Counted from the stretch's first letter, positions 53,207 to 62,076 are shown. The stretch is DNA of 64,000 nucleotides from Stakelama saccharophila (GCF_032229225.1 NZ_CP135076.1:2895001-2959000); one strand, 5' to 3'. Numbers and translations: made by a program. The notes: a model not told the origin generated them from the letters alone.

Positions 53207-54072
53207 CCGCGTATCGCTATACGACAATTTTGCCGATCCTCCTCGCTCCAACGCTTGCCGTCCCTGTATCGGCGGCGCCAATCCAGGCCCTTGGCCGGCA
53301 CCAGACCGAAGCGAGTCCGCCCGACGCGGTTCGAATAGCGACAACGGCGGCGACGGTCGAACCGGTCAGTGGCGACTTCGTCAATGCGGGCGCGGTTTAC
53401 GCCTATAGTGATGACGCCGTGTATCGGCTCTATGCCGCCCCCGAGCATGTCACCGACATCGCCCTGCAGGCGGGCGAGGCGCTTGTCGCGGTCGCGAGCG
53501 GGGACACGGTCAGATGGGTGATCGGCGACACAAGCAGCGGCGCGGGACCTGATCGGCGCGTTCATGTTCTCGTAAAGCCAATCGCCCCGAAATTATCGAC
53601 CAATTTGGTTATCACGACCGATCGGCGGACCTATCATCTTGCGCTTACCAGCAGCGATGGCGCGGCGATGTCCGCGCTCTCCTGGCGCTACCCGCAAGAC
53701 GCGCTGCTGGCCGTCAAGCGCGCTCGCGAGACCGCCGAAGCGGCGGCGCCAGTCGCAACCGGTCTCGATGTCGAACAGCTTCATTTCGGGTATCGCATCA
53801 GCGGCGATCATCCGGCGTGGCGTCCAGTACGTGCCTTTGACGATGGACGGCAGACCTTCATCGAATTTCCGGCATCGATCGGCGTCGGCGAAGCGCCACC
53901 GCTGTTTCTCGTTGACGGCGACAAGACCATCAGCCTTGTCAATTATCGCGTCAAAGGGCGGTTTTACATCGTCGATCGGCTGTTTGATATCGCCGAGCTG
54001 CGGCTCGGCACGAAACATCAAAAGACCGTTCAAATTGCGCGAACCGCCCCAGTGGCGCGGAGCGGATTATGA
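53203..54072 (+). CDS. trbG: TrbG, outer-membrane core protein (VirB9-like)
   Basis: This 289-residue protein has a signal peptide (about 1-27) and two beta-rich VirB9 domains. The C-terminal domain contains FRISGDH-like FGYRISGDHPAW and a RPVRAFDDGRQTFIEFP strand set that pairs with VirB10/TrbI at the outer membrane. It is coupled to trbF and trbI by ATGA overlaps (54069-54072). Confidence 0.92.
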   Translation: MTAYRYTTILPILLAPTLAVPVSAAPIQALGRHQTEASPPDAVRIATTAATVEPVSGDFVNAGAVYAYSDDAVYRLYAAPEHVTDIALQAGEALVAVASGDTVRWVIGDTSSGAGPDRRVHVLVKPIAPKLSTNLVITTDRRTYHLALTSSDGAAMSALSWRYPQDALLAVKRARETAEAAAPVATGLDVEQLHFGYRISGDHPAWRPVRAFDDGRQTFIEFPASIGVGEAPPLFLVDGDKTISLVNYRVKGRFYIVDRLFDIAELRLGTKHQKTVQIARTAPVARSGL

Positions 54073-55301
54073 CCGAACCCGCCGCACATGTTCAATCTGA
54101 GTCAACTCAGGGGCCGAAGACATCCGCCCAGACGAAGGAGAATCCCGAAACGCTCGTTCTGCGAGCACAGCCTAGCCGCGCGATCCGTTTTCGGCGCAGC
54201 ATCGTCATCCTGATCGCAGCCACCGCCATCGTCGGCGTCGTCGCAGCGGCCTGGTACTCGCTCAAGCCCCAGGCATTGCATCTTATCTCAACGCCGAGCG
54301 ATGGCAGCGAGCCCGCCAGGCTTCCCGCCGGAAGCTTCGGCAACCTGCCGACCAGCTACGCTGACGCGCCCAAACTCGGGCCGCCGCTTCCGGGAGACCT
54401 CGGTCAGCCCATTCTCGATCATCAGCGTGCTCAGAATATGCTTCCTGCGAACGGGCAAAGCGGACCGGCCGATACGCGGAATTCCAAGCACGAGCGGGTC
54501 TTGGCCGAGATTGATAGCGCGCGAAGGTCTGCCTTGATGATTCGATCCGCAAACGAAGGACACGATCAATCACCCAAGCCGGCGACGGCGTCCGATATGT
54601 CCACGCCATCCCCACAAATTCCCACAGGCTCGAGTGCCGGGCGCTTTCCGAATGCGTCGCCGCACAAGGTCGAATTCATGGCCTCACTCGACACCAAGGG
54701 TGACGTGAACCCGCATGAGATCGAGCCAGCGGCATCGCCCTACATATTATCGGCCGGAAGCGTCATTCCAGCCAGCCTCATCACCGGATTGCGATCCGAT
54801 CTTCCCGGGGTTGTGATCGCCCAGGTCACCGAGCGCGTCTACGACAGCCCGACGGGACGCATTCTTCTAATCCCACAAGGCGCGCGCCTCATCGGCAGCT
54901 ATGACAGTGTTGTCGCCTTTGGTCAGCGGCGCGCATTGATCGTCTGGCAACGCATCATCTTTCCCGATGGACGGTCGCTTCGCATGGATAATGTGCCGGC
55001 AACCGATCCCGCAGGCTATGCCGGCCTTGCCGACAAAGTCGATTTCCACACCTGGACGCTGCTCAAGGGCGCTGCCGTATCGACACTCCTGGGTATCGGT
55101 TCCAATCTGACATTTACGGGCGAAAGTGACCTCGTCCAGGCAATACGTGAGTCGACGCAGCAAAACGCATCGCGCGCCGGCGATCAACTCATTTCGCGCG
55201 ATCTTCGCATTCAACCGACCATCACGATCCGTCCGGGAACACCCGTTCGACTGGTCGTGCATCACGATCTGATCCTGCCACCACGATCCAAGGAGAATTG
55301 A
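54069..55301 (+). CDS. trbI: TrbI, energy-sensing channel protein (VirB10-like)
   Basis: This 410-residue protein spans from the inner membrane (helix about 42-60) through a Pro-rich periplasmic linker to a C-terminal VirB10 domain (about 215-400; VIPASLITGLRSDLPG, VYDSPTGRILLIPQGARLIGSYDS, landmarks). It relays ATPase energy to the outer-membrane pore. It follows trbG by overlap and ends one base before the DUF2274 gene. trbH, which sits between trbG and trbI in IncP, is absent. Confidence 0.92.
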   Translation: MTEPAAHVQSESTQGPKTSAQTKENPETLVLRAQPSRAIRFRRSIVILIAATAIVGVVAAAWYSLKPQALHLISTPSDGSEPARLPAGSFGNLPTSYADAPKLGPPLPGDLGQPILDHQRAQNMLPANGQSGPADTRNSKHERVLAEIDSARRSALMIRSANEGHDQSPKPATASDMSTPSPQIPTGSSAGRFPNASPHKVEFMASLDTKGDVNPHEIEPAASPYILSAGSVIPASLITGLRSDLPGVVIAQVTERVYDSPTGRILLIPQGARLIGSYDSVVAFGQRRALIVWQRIIFPDGRSLRMDNVPATDPAGYAGLADKVDFHTWTLLKGAAVSTLLGIGSNLTFTGESDLVQAIRESTQQNASRAGDQLISRDLRIQPTITIRPGTPVRLVVHHDLILPPRSKEN

Positions 55302-55302
55302 G

Positions 55303-55521
55303 ATGCCCGACCTGAAACTTGCAAAATTGCCTGAGCGAAAGCCGGTCAAGATGACCATCAACCTGGCCCCGGATCTACATCAGGCGCTAACCGAATACGC
55401 CGCCGTCTACGAGGCAGTCTATGGCCGGGCCGAGCCGGTCGGTAACCTCGTTCCCTATATGCTCACCAGTTTTCTCGAGAGCGATCGAGGCTTCGCAAAA
55501 GCGCGGCGGGCAAAATCATGA
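55303..55521 (+). CDS. DUF2274 domain protein
   Basis: This 72-residue protein is a DUF2274 member: KLAKLPERKPVKMTINLAPDLHQALTEYA near the start, then ESDRGFAKARR at the end. It has an RHH-like look and is found at the end of trb operons in this ICE family. Its role is unknown, perhaps regulatory. It overlaps the next gene by 4 bases. Confidence 0.85.
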   Translation: MPDLKLAKLPERKPVKMTINLAPDLHQALTEYAAVYEAVYGRAEPVGNLVPYMLTSFLESDRGFAKARRAKS

Positions 55522-55736
55522 GTGGATCAATTGATTCAAGCTGCGTGCCTGACCGAGACCGGCTCGATACGCCCATTTGCGTCCGCGCCGATCGAGCGGC
55601 ACAGATGCTGGGTATCGGCAAAACAAAACTATACGAGCTGATTGGCTCGGGTGAGCTGGAACTGGTTCATATCGGCCGTCGCAGCTTGATCCTAAAGTCA
55701 AGTATTGATGACTTTGTTGCTCGCCTGCGCGCCTAA
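55518..55736 (+). CDS. AlpA/excisionase-like helix-turn-helix protein
   Basis: This 72-residue protein has an HTH_17 domain (CVRADRAAQMLGIGKTKLYELIGSGELELVHIGRRSLI, as landmarks). Proteins of this kind either act as excisionases or regulate nearby genes. It is the last gene of the trb operon. It is a second candidate for the excision factor besides the traF-linked protein at 32338. Confidence 0.82.
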   Translation: MSGSIDSSCVPDRDRLDTPICVRADRAAQMLGIGKTKLYELIGSGELELVHIGRRSLILKSSIDDFVARLRA

Positions 55737-56024
55737 TAGCACGGACTAACGCAAGCCATTCCGCACCTGCATCCTCGCGAAGCGATTGCGCTCGCGCATG
55801 GCAATTCATCCGCTATTCTGACTGCGGGCTCTGAGGTAGTAACCGCCACGACGCGCGCCGTAGAAGCCCGCTTGCGGCCCCACTACGTCGTCCGCCGGAC
55901 GTCGAGGACTTTGTCGGAATCGGTCCGTATCGGTTGGACATTGCCCAGACGGCGCTGGGCATCGCGTAGACTTTCGCGTTGGGCGGACACGCGATGCGCA
56001 AAGGTCTCTGGTCGCTGAACTCAA
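55737..56024. other. Junction stretch after the trb operon, no supported gene
   Basis: Short open frames exist on both strands, but none has a ribosome binding site or a recognisable family. The stretch separates the conserved trb block from the metal genes and may mark a recombination junction. No direct repeat pointing to an attachment site was found. Confidence 0.4.
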
Positions 56025-56201
56025 ATGGCCGAGACCGATCTTGCTATTGCGGTTGCCGGTACCGACGTCTTCGCCAATATTCCAATCATCGTCGCGGGCT
56101 TGGTCACCATCGTGTGGCGGTCTGTCTATCCCGATCTCATCATCGGCGTCATAAATGCCGACGCCGCCAAAGGAATCTGGCAGGCGCCGATGGCGGAATA
56201 G
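56025..56201 (+). pseudogene. Remnant of a cation diffusion facilitator gene (3' end)
   Basis: A 58-codon frame reads ETDLAIAVAGTDVFANIPIIVAG then VTIVWRSVYPDLIIGVINADAAKGIWQAP in parts. The segment WxSxYPDLIIG followed by INADAA is the last membrane helix and end of CDF transporters. The N-terminal three quarters are missing, and a TGA lies just upstream in frame. It is best read as a fragment left by recombination with a CDF gene such as the one at 58342. Confidence 0.55.
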
Positions 56202-56262
56202 CCAGACCGCGCTGCGATACCCTGAACTTGTGGTCGCGCGGTTCGCACGTGGCAGCCACCAT

Positions 56263-58272
56263 TTACGCGGCGGTTTGCGGCCGCTTTTGCCGGTCGTTCA
56301 GGACGAATCCAATCACGATCGCGACCAGCGCGACAATCTGCGCCAGCACCGATTGCCACGTTGGAAACACTCCGAGCATTGAGATTCGCGGCATTTCGGC
56401 GAGCGGCGCGATATCAATCCAACCGGCCTCCTGAAGCGCGGCGACACCCTTGCCGGCCAGCACCACCGTAAGGATCGCCATCAGCCATGCGCTGTAGCGG
56501 AAGAAGGTGCCGATCGGCAGCGAGCGACTGTAGCGCAGCATCGCCCAAGCGATCAGCGCAAGCACGCCGATGGCGGCGCCCGCGCCGAGCAGCATCACCG
56601 CGCCGTTACCCTGCGCCCAAAGAGCCGCATAGAAGAGGATCGTCTCGAACACCTCGCGGTAGACAACGACAAAAGCCAGCGCGAACAGAAACCAGCCGGA
56701 TTGGCGATTGAGCGCACCTGAAAGTTTTTTGCGGATATAGCGCTGCCACTGGTCGGCGTGGCTCTTGCCGTGCATCCAGATCCCGACGGACAGCAGAACC
56801 ACCGCAGCCAGGAGCGAGCCCAGCCCTTCGGTCAGCTCGCGGCTCGCGCCGCTGATGCCGATCGCGTAGGTGGCCACCGCCCAGGTCGCGCCGCCGGCGG
56901 CGAGAGCGGATATCCAGCCGCCATGCACATAACGAAGGGCATCGACCCGCTCCGCCTTGCGAAGAAAGGCAAGCATGGCGACAACGATGAGCAGAGCTTC
57001 CAGGCCTTCGCGCAGGAGAATGGTGAACGCTCCGAGAAAGGTCGAAACGGCGCTTGACGCTTGCGGGGACAGTGCAGCCGACGCATCGTCGAGCAGCGTT
57101 TCGATCGCCGCGGCCCGTGACGCCAGCTCGCCGGACGAGATTCCGTCGCCGATGCCGGCGCGGAACGCCCCCATGCGGGTCTCGATATTCGCCATCAGGC
57201 CGGCGTCCTTGGCGCTCAAAAGCGGCTCGATGGGTTCGAACCCGTCAAGATACGCGGAAAGCGCCAGCGCCTTCGCCTTTTTCGCGTCACCGGCGCGATA
57301 TGCTGCCAAACTCGCATCGAGCTTCGTCCGAGTGACCGCGATGGAGTCGCCGGCTCCCCCTGTCGAGGCGCGCGCCACCGCCTCCGGGTGCATGCGCAGA
57401 TAGGCCATCACGACGTCGGCTTTTTGCTGGCCGATCGCCTCGCCCAGCGCGGCGGGCGTCGTCGTAACCAGCGCTTTCAGGTCGGGAATGCGCGATCGGA
57501 TGGCAGCCTCGTTTCGCCAGAGCGCCTTGCCGCGCTGAACATCGGCTTCGGAAAAAGCGAATTCACCCGCCCGAAACGCCAGCGCCCAGCGATCGCCGGG
57601 CGGCAAATCGCGAAAGCTCTGCATCGCCGTTCCGTCGATGCCTTGTGTGATCACCTGCTCGAGCGCGGCAAGGCTTCGTTTGCGAGCGCGGCCGGCATCG
57701 GTAAAGGCGATCGGCGGCGTATCCAGAGCAGCGGCGTTGGGTCCCTTGCCATTGCCGCTGGCGCCGTGACAGGCGGCGCAGTTGTCGGCGAACAACCGGT
57801 CGCCACGCGCGACATCCGGTGGCGTCTCGGGCGCGATCGCGACCGGGTATGCGGCGAGAAGCGCCTTTGACAGCGCATGGGCAGTCGCGGCGATCCGGTC
57901 GCCACCTTCCTTCGCCTTGACCTGACGCTGTAGGGCCCCCGCCTGCTGCACAAGCGCGCTACGGCCGGGTCGGCTGGGTAAATCGCCGATCGTGCTCACG
58001 ATGGTGGCCGCGAATTCGGTCATTTCGGCATATTCGCCGCGGCTAACGATCTTGCCGTTGCGCACCGCCCCGTCATAGTCGACCGCCATATAGTCGAGCA
58101 GCTTCCAGGTCGTTGTCACCTTACCGGCAGTTCCGGCGTCTACCGTCTGCGCCGAGGCAGCGCCGCCAACCATCACCAGCATCATCGCCGTCAGAAGCGC
58201 CAGCAAGAGCCGTTGCGTCGCTGTGCTGCGGTAGGCGAGACGCGATGTCGGATGCGATTCCCGGAAGTTCAT
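56263..58272 (-). CDS. FTR1/PbrT-type metal permease fused to a cytochrome c domain
   Basis: This 669-residue protein has a signal peptide (about 17-41), a periplasmic cytochrome c domain with haem motif CAACH at 165-169, and a C-terminal FTR1 permease of about seven helices with REGLE at 421-425 and REVFE at 539-543. Such proteins import iron or lead, with the cytochrome perhaps handling the ion's redox state. A MerR-type operator lies just upstream. The ATG at 58272 is only 7 bases from its -10, so the mRNA may be leaderless; a longer in-frame ATG at 58326 lies upstream of the promoter and is rejected. PbrT-like lead uptake or detoxification fits the regulator. Confidence 0.85.
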   Translation of the reverse strand: MNFRESHPTSRLAYRSTATQRLLLALLTAMMLVMVGGAASAQTVDAGTAGKVTTTWKLLDYMAVDYDGAVRNGKIVSRGEYAEMTEFAATIVSTIGDLPSRPGRSALVQQAGALQRQVKAKEGGDRIAATAHALSKALLAAYPVAIAPETPPDVARGDRLFADNCAACHGASGNGKGPNAAALDTPPIAFTDAGRARKRSLAALEQVITQGIDGTAMQSFRDLPPGDRWALAFRAGEFAFSEADVQRGKALWRNEAAIRSRIPDLKALVTTTPAALGEAIGQQKADVVMAYLRMHPEAVARASTGGAGDSIAVTRTKLDASLAAYRAGDAKKAKALALSAYLDGFEPIEPLLSAKDAGLMANIETRMGAFRAGIGDGISSGELASRAAAIETLLDDASAALSPQASSAVSTFLGAFTILLREGLEALLIVVAMLAFLRKAERVDALRYVHGGWISALAAGGATWAVATYAIGISGASRELTEGLGSLLAAVVLLSVGIWMHGKSHADQWQRYIRKKLSGALNRQSGWFLFALAFVVVYREVFETILFYAALWAQGNGAVMLLGAGAAIGVLALIAWAMLRYSRSLPIGTFFRYSAWLMAILTVVLAGKGVAALQEAGWIDIAPLAEMPRISMLGVFPTWQSVLAQIVALVAIVIGFVLNDRQKRPQTAA

Positions 58273-58279
58273 AGCGCGC

Positions 58280-58310
58280 GCAATAATCCCTGAAGCCGCT
58301 ATAGGGTCAA
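58280..58310 (-). promoter_or_regulatory. MerR-type promoter/operator of the FTR1-cytochrome gene
   Basis: Minus strand -35 TTGACC (58310-58305), 19-base spacer with the dyad CCCT...AGGG, then -10 TATTGC (58285-58280). The spacer matches the operator at 59021-59051 in 16 of 19 places, so the same regulator probably binds both. Confidence 0.82.
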
Positions 58311-58341
58311 GGCTATTGCAACGCATTCTTACTTTCAGATT

Positions 58342-58980
58342 TCAGATCGAGACGGATTCCCGTGCCGATCGCGCCTCGGACAGGTCGCGCATCGCGTGGC
58401 GCAGAATCTGCCATCCGCCCGATATGCCGAGTGCTGCCATGATCGCGGCGACGATGAGATCGGGCCATGCCGTGCCGGTCCCGAACACGCCGGCTGCGGC
58501 TGCCACAACCGCGATGTTGCCGATGGCGTCGTTGCGCGAGCAAATCCAAACCGATCGCCGGTTGGCATCGCCGTCGCGATAGCGGAACAGCATGACTGCC
58601 ACGCCACCATTCGCGACAAGGGCGATGATCCCGACCACGCCCATCATATCGGCGTGCGGCACCGATCCATGCCATGCCGCGATCGCTGTCGAAACCAGGA
58701 CAGACATTCCCAGGAGCGCAAGCGTTGCACCCTTGGCGACCGCCGCTCGCGCTCTCCAGGCAAGTGCCGAACCTGCGACGCCCAGACTGATCGCGTAATT
58801 GGCCGAATCGCCGAGAAAATCGAGCGCGTCGGCGCGTAGCGCCTGAGATCCCGAAACAAGGCCGACGACAATCTCGCCTGCAAACATTGCCGCGTTGACC
58901 GCGAGCGCGATCCACAGCGCGCGCCGCCAATGGGGATCATTGGCCGGCGCCTCCTCGGACGAGCAATCACAACATGGCAT
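58342..58980 (-). CDS. Cation diffusion facilitator (CDF) metal exporter
   Basis: This 212-residue protein begins with a metal-binding MPCCDCSSEE segment and has about six hydrophobic stretches; DALDFLGDSANY in the second-to-third helix region supplies the transport-site Asp residues, and WICSRNDAIGN the matching pair further on. It lacks the usual C-terminal cytoplasmic domain, as in some short CDF proteins. A MerR-type operator lies upstream at 59021-59051. It probably exports a divalent metal in step with the FTR1 gene. ATG 58980 is preferred over an earlier in-frame start. Confidence 0.82.
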   Translation of the reverse strand: MPCCDCSSEEAPANDPHWRRALWIALAVNAAMFAGEIVVGLVSGSQALRADALDFLGDSANYAISLGVAGSALAWRARAAVAKGATLALLGMSVLVSTAIAAWHGSVPHADMMGVVGIIALVANGGVAVMLFRYRDGDANRRSVWICSRNDAIGNIAVVAAAAGVFGTGTAWPDLIVAAIMAALGISGGWQILRHAMRDLSEARSARESVSI

Positions 58981-59020
58981 CGCGGTCTCCGTGCGGAGTG
59001 GAAAAATCAAACATGAACGC

Positions 59021-59051
59021 CATATGCTCCCTGAAGTCGCTACAGGGTCAA
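59021..59051 (-). promoter_or_regulatory. MerR-type promoter/operator of the CDF gene
   Basis: Minus strand -35 TTGACC (59051-59046), 19-base spacer holding CTGTAGCGACTTCAGGGAG, then -10 CATATG (59026-59021). It lies between the CDF gene and the divergent merR-type gene, 11 bases before the latter's start. Confidence 0.85.
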
Positions 59052-59062
59052 GGGATCGGCAC

Positions 59063-59476
59063 ATGCGCATTGGCGAACTCGCGCGCCGCACCGGCGTTCG
59101 CGTTGAAACCATCCGCTGGTATGAGAAGAGCGGGCTGCTCGAGAAGCCGGCGCGGAACGCCGGCAACTACCGCGACTATGACGCGGCCGCGCTCGCTCGG
59201 CTGAGCTTTATCAAGCGCGGGCGCGATCTCGGCTTTTCGCTGGAGCAGATCACCGAATTGATGGCGCTGACACGCAACGCCCGCGCCGATTGCGAACGCG
59301 TCGACGCCATCGCGCGTCAGCACCTTGCGGAAGTCGAGCGTAAGATCGTCGACCTTTCGTCGCTGCGGCGCGAACTGAGCGGGTTGGTGAATTCCTGCAC
59401 AGGCGGGGCAATCGGCGAATGCGACATCCTGCAGGCTTTGGCGCCCGAAGGTCCGCCGTCCCGGAGCGAAGGGTGA
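59063..59476 (+). CDS. MerR-family metal regulator (PbrR/ZntR/CadR-like)
   Basis: This 137-residue regulator has a winged helix-turn-helix (MRIGELARRTGVRVETIRWYE) and metal-binding Cys77, Cys112 and Cys120 (C-x7-C in CTGGAIGEC). This pattern fits lead-, zinc- or cadmium-responsive members. Start ATG 59063 begins directly with the conserved MRIGELA. Two matching operators (58280-58310 and 59021-59051) suggest it controls both the CDF gene and the FTR1-cytochrome gene. Confidence 0.87.
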   Translation: MRIGELARRTGVRVETIRWYEKSGLLEKPARNAGNYRDYDAAALARLSFIKRGRDLGFSLEQITELMALTRNARADCERVDAIARQHLAEVERKIVDLSSLRRELSGLVNSCTGGAIGECDILQALAPEGPPSRSEG

Positions 59477-59498
59477 AGATGGCATCGCGGCAAGAGGC

Positions 59499-59723
59499 GT
59501 GAGACGTCCCCTCATCATTGTTCTGCTCGCCGCCAGCATCGGCGCACTGGGGTGCTTGCTGCCGATGTCAGAGATGCTCCGCGCGCAGTTACAGCGGCTC
59601 GGTTTGACCGCCACGCTTTCTTCGACCACCGTTTGGCTGTTGTGGACGACGGGCTGGTGGCGCGGCCTGCGGATGATAGCCGCTTTGCGCGATCAGCGAA
59701 GAAGGGCGTCCGGTCGCCTATAA
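59499..59723 (+). CDS. Possible small membrane protein
   Basis: A 74-codon frame from GTG 59499 encodes one strong hydrophobic helix at the start ([17 protein letters not shown]), a second weaker one ([12 protein letters not shown]) and a basic tail. No ribosome binding site stands out and the family is not recognised. It could also be chance coding on the far side of the regulator. Weak support. Confidence 0.3.
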   Translation: MRRPLIIVLLAASIGALGCLLPMSEMLRAQLQRLGLTATLSSTTVWLLWTTGWWRGLRMIAALRDQRRRASGRL

Positions 59724-59742
59724 GCCATTTCGGTCATTCCGC

Positions 59743-60064
59743 TCAGGCCGACCGCGGGGCGAAGAGGATGACGGCCGAGTCCGCGAGGCACACCGCGGCG
59801 GGATATCCCAGCGGTCGGGGGGCGTCTTCTCGACAATCCACATCCAGCCGATCGCCGCCATGATATAGACACCACCATAGGCTGCAAAAGCGCGCCCGGC
59901 CTGTCCGTGTCGACGAGTGTCAACAACCATGCAAAAAGCGCGAGCGACGCAATGCCGGGCAGAACCCAGAGCGAAGACCAGTCGAGCCGAAGCCACGCCC
60001 AGAAGGCGAAGCAGCCGGCGATTTCCGCGAAAGCCGCACCGACATAAGCGAGATAGCTGGCCAT
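59743..60064 (-). pseudogene. ynfA: YnfA/UPF0060 membrane protein gene with two frameshifts
   Basis: From ATG 60064 the frame reads [20 protein letters not shown] and [20 protein letters not shown], a clear YnfA start. Near 59904 one base is missing, and the next frame continues [20 protein letters not shown] to DRWDI. Near 59799 a second base is missing, and the third frame ends [15 protein letters not shown]. Together they rebuild a full protein of about 108 residues. YnfA is a four-helix protein related to small multidrug-resistance pumps. Either the gene is dead or the sequence has two single-base errors. Confidence 0.75.
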
Positions 60065-60083
60065 GCTCCTTTTTGGCAAAGCC

Positions 60084-60770
60084 TTACCCGCGCATCAATT
60101 CCTCGATGACCAGAATGGCAAGAAATCCGAGGAAAAACATGCCCGTCGCGACCGGCGTCTCGGGCTTTTCATGCGCCTCGACCAGCAGTTCCTCGGTGAC
60201 GAGATAGAGAAGCGCCATCAGACCGAAGGCATAGCAGCCGGCGCGAAATGCTTCGGGTAGCGCAGCAATCGGCTGGCCGAGCAGCGCGCCAATGGGAAGC
60301 GCCAGGCCGACAAGCATGGTCATCAACACCGCGCGTCCACGCGAAAGCGTCTCGGCGAATGCCCCGACCAGCGTCAAGCCGAGGAACAGCACCTCCAGCG
60401 TCAATGCGATGGTGAGCAGCATGCCCTGCCGCGCCCCCACGACGAAGCCCAGTCCGAGCACCAATCCGTCGATGGCGAGGTCGAGGCCGGTGGCCACAGC
60501 GAGCCCGGTCGCCCCCTCGGTGCGGCTGCTATATGCCTTGAGCAGCAGCATCGCCGCGATACCCGTAAGTGCGCCGACGATGACCGCGAGCAGCGAGCCG
60601 CCATGTTTGACGTCGGGCAAAATCTCACCCGCGGCCGCCGCGAATACCACGCCCGCTGCGAGATGCTGGACGGCGCTGCGAAGCAGGGGTCCGGCATTGA
60701 AGCGAAGCGTCGTCAGGGCGCCGATCGCAAGCGCGGCAAGGGGAATGAGCGTGTAGGTGAGCGCCTGCAC
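60084..60770 (-). CDS. ZIP-family divalent metal transporter
   Basis: This 228-residue membrane protein has about eight helices; the metal site in helix 4-5 is visible as [12 protein letters not shown] and later EELLVEAHE near the C-terminus. It is a ZIP/GufA-like importer for zinc or similar ions. GTG 60770 is chosen: it lies 4 bases after the CDF stop and gives a normal N-terminus ([18 protein letters not shown]). It is in one operon with the CDF exporter upstream. Confidence 0.82.
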   Translation of the reverse strand: MQALTYTLIPLAALAIGALTTLRFNAGPLLRSAVQHLAAGVVFAAAAGEILPDVKHGGSLLAVIVGALTGIAAMLLLKAYSSRTEGATGLAVATGLDLAIDGLVLGLGFVVGARQGMLLTIALTLEVLFLGLTLVGAFAETLSRGRAVLMTMLVGLALPIGALLGQPIAALPEAFRAGCYAFGLMALLYLVTEELLVEAHEKPETPVATGMFFLGFLAILVIEELMRG

Positions 60771-60774
60771 GATG

Positions 60775-61710
60775 CTACACCACGTCCGCCGGCTCGAGCG
60801 CGCACGCCTTGGGATCGCGCTCGATCTGGAGCGTGGTGTGGTCGATACCGAAATGCTCGTGCAGGTCGGCGGCAACGTCGTGGAGAAACGCATCGCGGTC
60901 GTGTTCGGCGGGCACGACCAGATGTGCGGTCAATGCGGTGTCGGTGGTGCTCATCGCCCAGATGTGCAGGTCGTGTACCGCCGTCACGCAGTCGATCTGC
61001 GCCAGATGCTCCTCCACCGCCTTCGCATCGATCCCCGACGGCACGGCGTTGAGCGACATGGCGAATGCCTCCCGCAACAGCCCCCAAGTGCTCCAGACGA
61101 TAACCGCGACGATCAAGAGGCTGGTGACCGGGTCGAGCCAATTCCACCCGGTATAGCGGATGGCGAGCCCGGCGAGCACCACGCCCGCCGACACGGCCGC
61201 ATCGGCCGCCATGTGCAGGAACGCGCCCTGGATGTTAATGTCGCCCTTGCGGCCGCGCATGAACATCAGCGCGGTGCCGGTGTTGATCGCGATGCCGATC
61301 GCGGCGACGATCATCACCGTATTACCGGCGACCGGCTCGGGATCGGAAAAGCGCAGCACCGCCTGCCAGGCGATCGCGCCCGCTGCCAGCATCAGGAACA
61401 CGCCATTGGCGAGCGCTGCGAGAATCGAGCTGCCCTGCAGGCCGTAAGTATAGCGCCAGGTCGGCGCCTTCTTCGCGACGAGCAAGGCCACCCAGGCGAT
61501 GACGAGCCCGAAAACGTCGCTCAGATTGTGACCGGCGTCTGCGAGAAGCGCCAGTGAATTGGATAGAATGCCATAGGCGGCCTCGATCACCACGAATATG
61601 ACGTTCAGGCCGATGCCGACCGCGAACGCCGTGCCGAAACTCGCCGGAGCATGGCCGTGCCCGGCGTGCGAATGGCCGTGATCATGTCCGTGGTGGTGAT
61701 GACCGCCCAT
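60775..61710 (-). CDS. czcD: CDF-family cation exporter (CzcD/ZitB-like) with His-rich N-terminus
   Basis: This 311-residue exporter begins with a metal-binding His-rich run (GGHHHHGHDHGHSHAGHGH). Six helices follow, with ADAGHNLSDVFGL in helix 2 and HMAADAAVSAG in helix 5 supplying the His/Asp zinc site. A C-terminal cytoplasmic domain (about 205-300; VHDLHIWAMS) completes it. It removes zinc, cadmium or cobalt using protons. It lies between DUF190 and the ZIP gene. Confidence 0.92.
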   Translation of the reverse strand: MGGHHHHGHDHGHSHAGHGHAPASFGTAFAVGIGLNVIFVVIEAAYGILSNSLALLADAGHNLSDVFGLVIAWVALLVAKKAPTWRYTYGLQGSSILAALANGVFLMLAAGAIAWQAVLRFSDPEPVAGNTVMIVAAIGIAINTGTALMFMRGRKGDINIQGAFLHMAADAAVSAGVVLAGLAIRYTGWNWLDPVTSLLIVAVIVWSTWGLLREAFAMSLNAVPSGIDAKAVEEHLAQIDCVTAVHDLHIWAMSTTDTALTAHLVVPAEHDRDAFLHDVAADLHEHFGIDHTTLQIERDPKACALEPADVV

Positions 61711-61727
61711 GGTCCTTTCCCTTTCTG

Positions 61728-62060
61728 TCAGTCGCGCCGAAGCGGCATCAGCGTTTCGACGCGCTCGAGCGTCATCAGGCCGATATGATGAAGATCGGCG
61801 ACCGTATGGGCGAACGCACGGAGCGCAGCCTCTTGGTCGACCATTTCAATCACCACCGGCAGATTGTCCGCGATACCGAACGCGTGATGCTCATGGATCG
61901 GCGCCGTTCGGGCACCGAAACCCGCCCGGCCACGCAGGACGGTCGCGCCGGCCAGCCCGGCGCGCCTCGCGCGCCGGACGACCAAATCCATTACCGCCTC
62001 ATCGCCGTGGCGGGCATTCTCATCGGTATAAAGCCGAAGCAACATTGCTTCTTCGCTCAT
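61728..62060 (-). CDS. DUF190 protein linked to the metal efflux genes
   Basis: This 110-residue protein is a DUF190 member: LLRLYTDENARHGDEAVMDLVVRRARRAGLAGATVLRGRAGFG as landmarks, then PVVIEMVD. Its ferredoxin-like fold is PII-like, so a regulatory role in metal transport is possible. It lies 16 bases after the CusA/CzcA stop and 17 before the CDF gene, all in one operon. ATG 62060 is preferred over 62096. Confidence 0.85.
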   Translation of the reverse strand: MSEEAMLLRLYTDENARHGDEAVMDLVVRRARRAGLAGATVLRGRAGFGARTAPIHEHHAFGIADNLPVVIEMVDQEAALRAFAHTVADLHHIGLMTLERVETLMPLRRD

Positions 62061-62076
62061 CTCACCTCTCCTCTCG

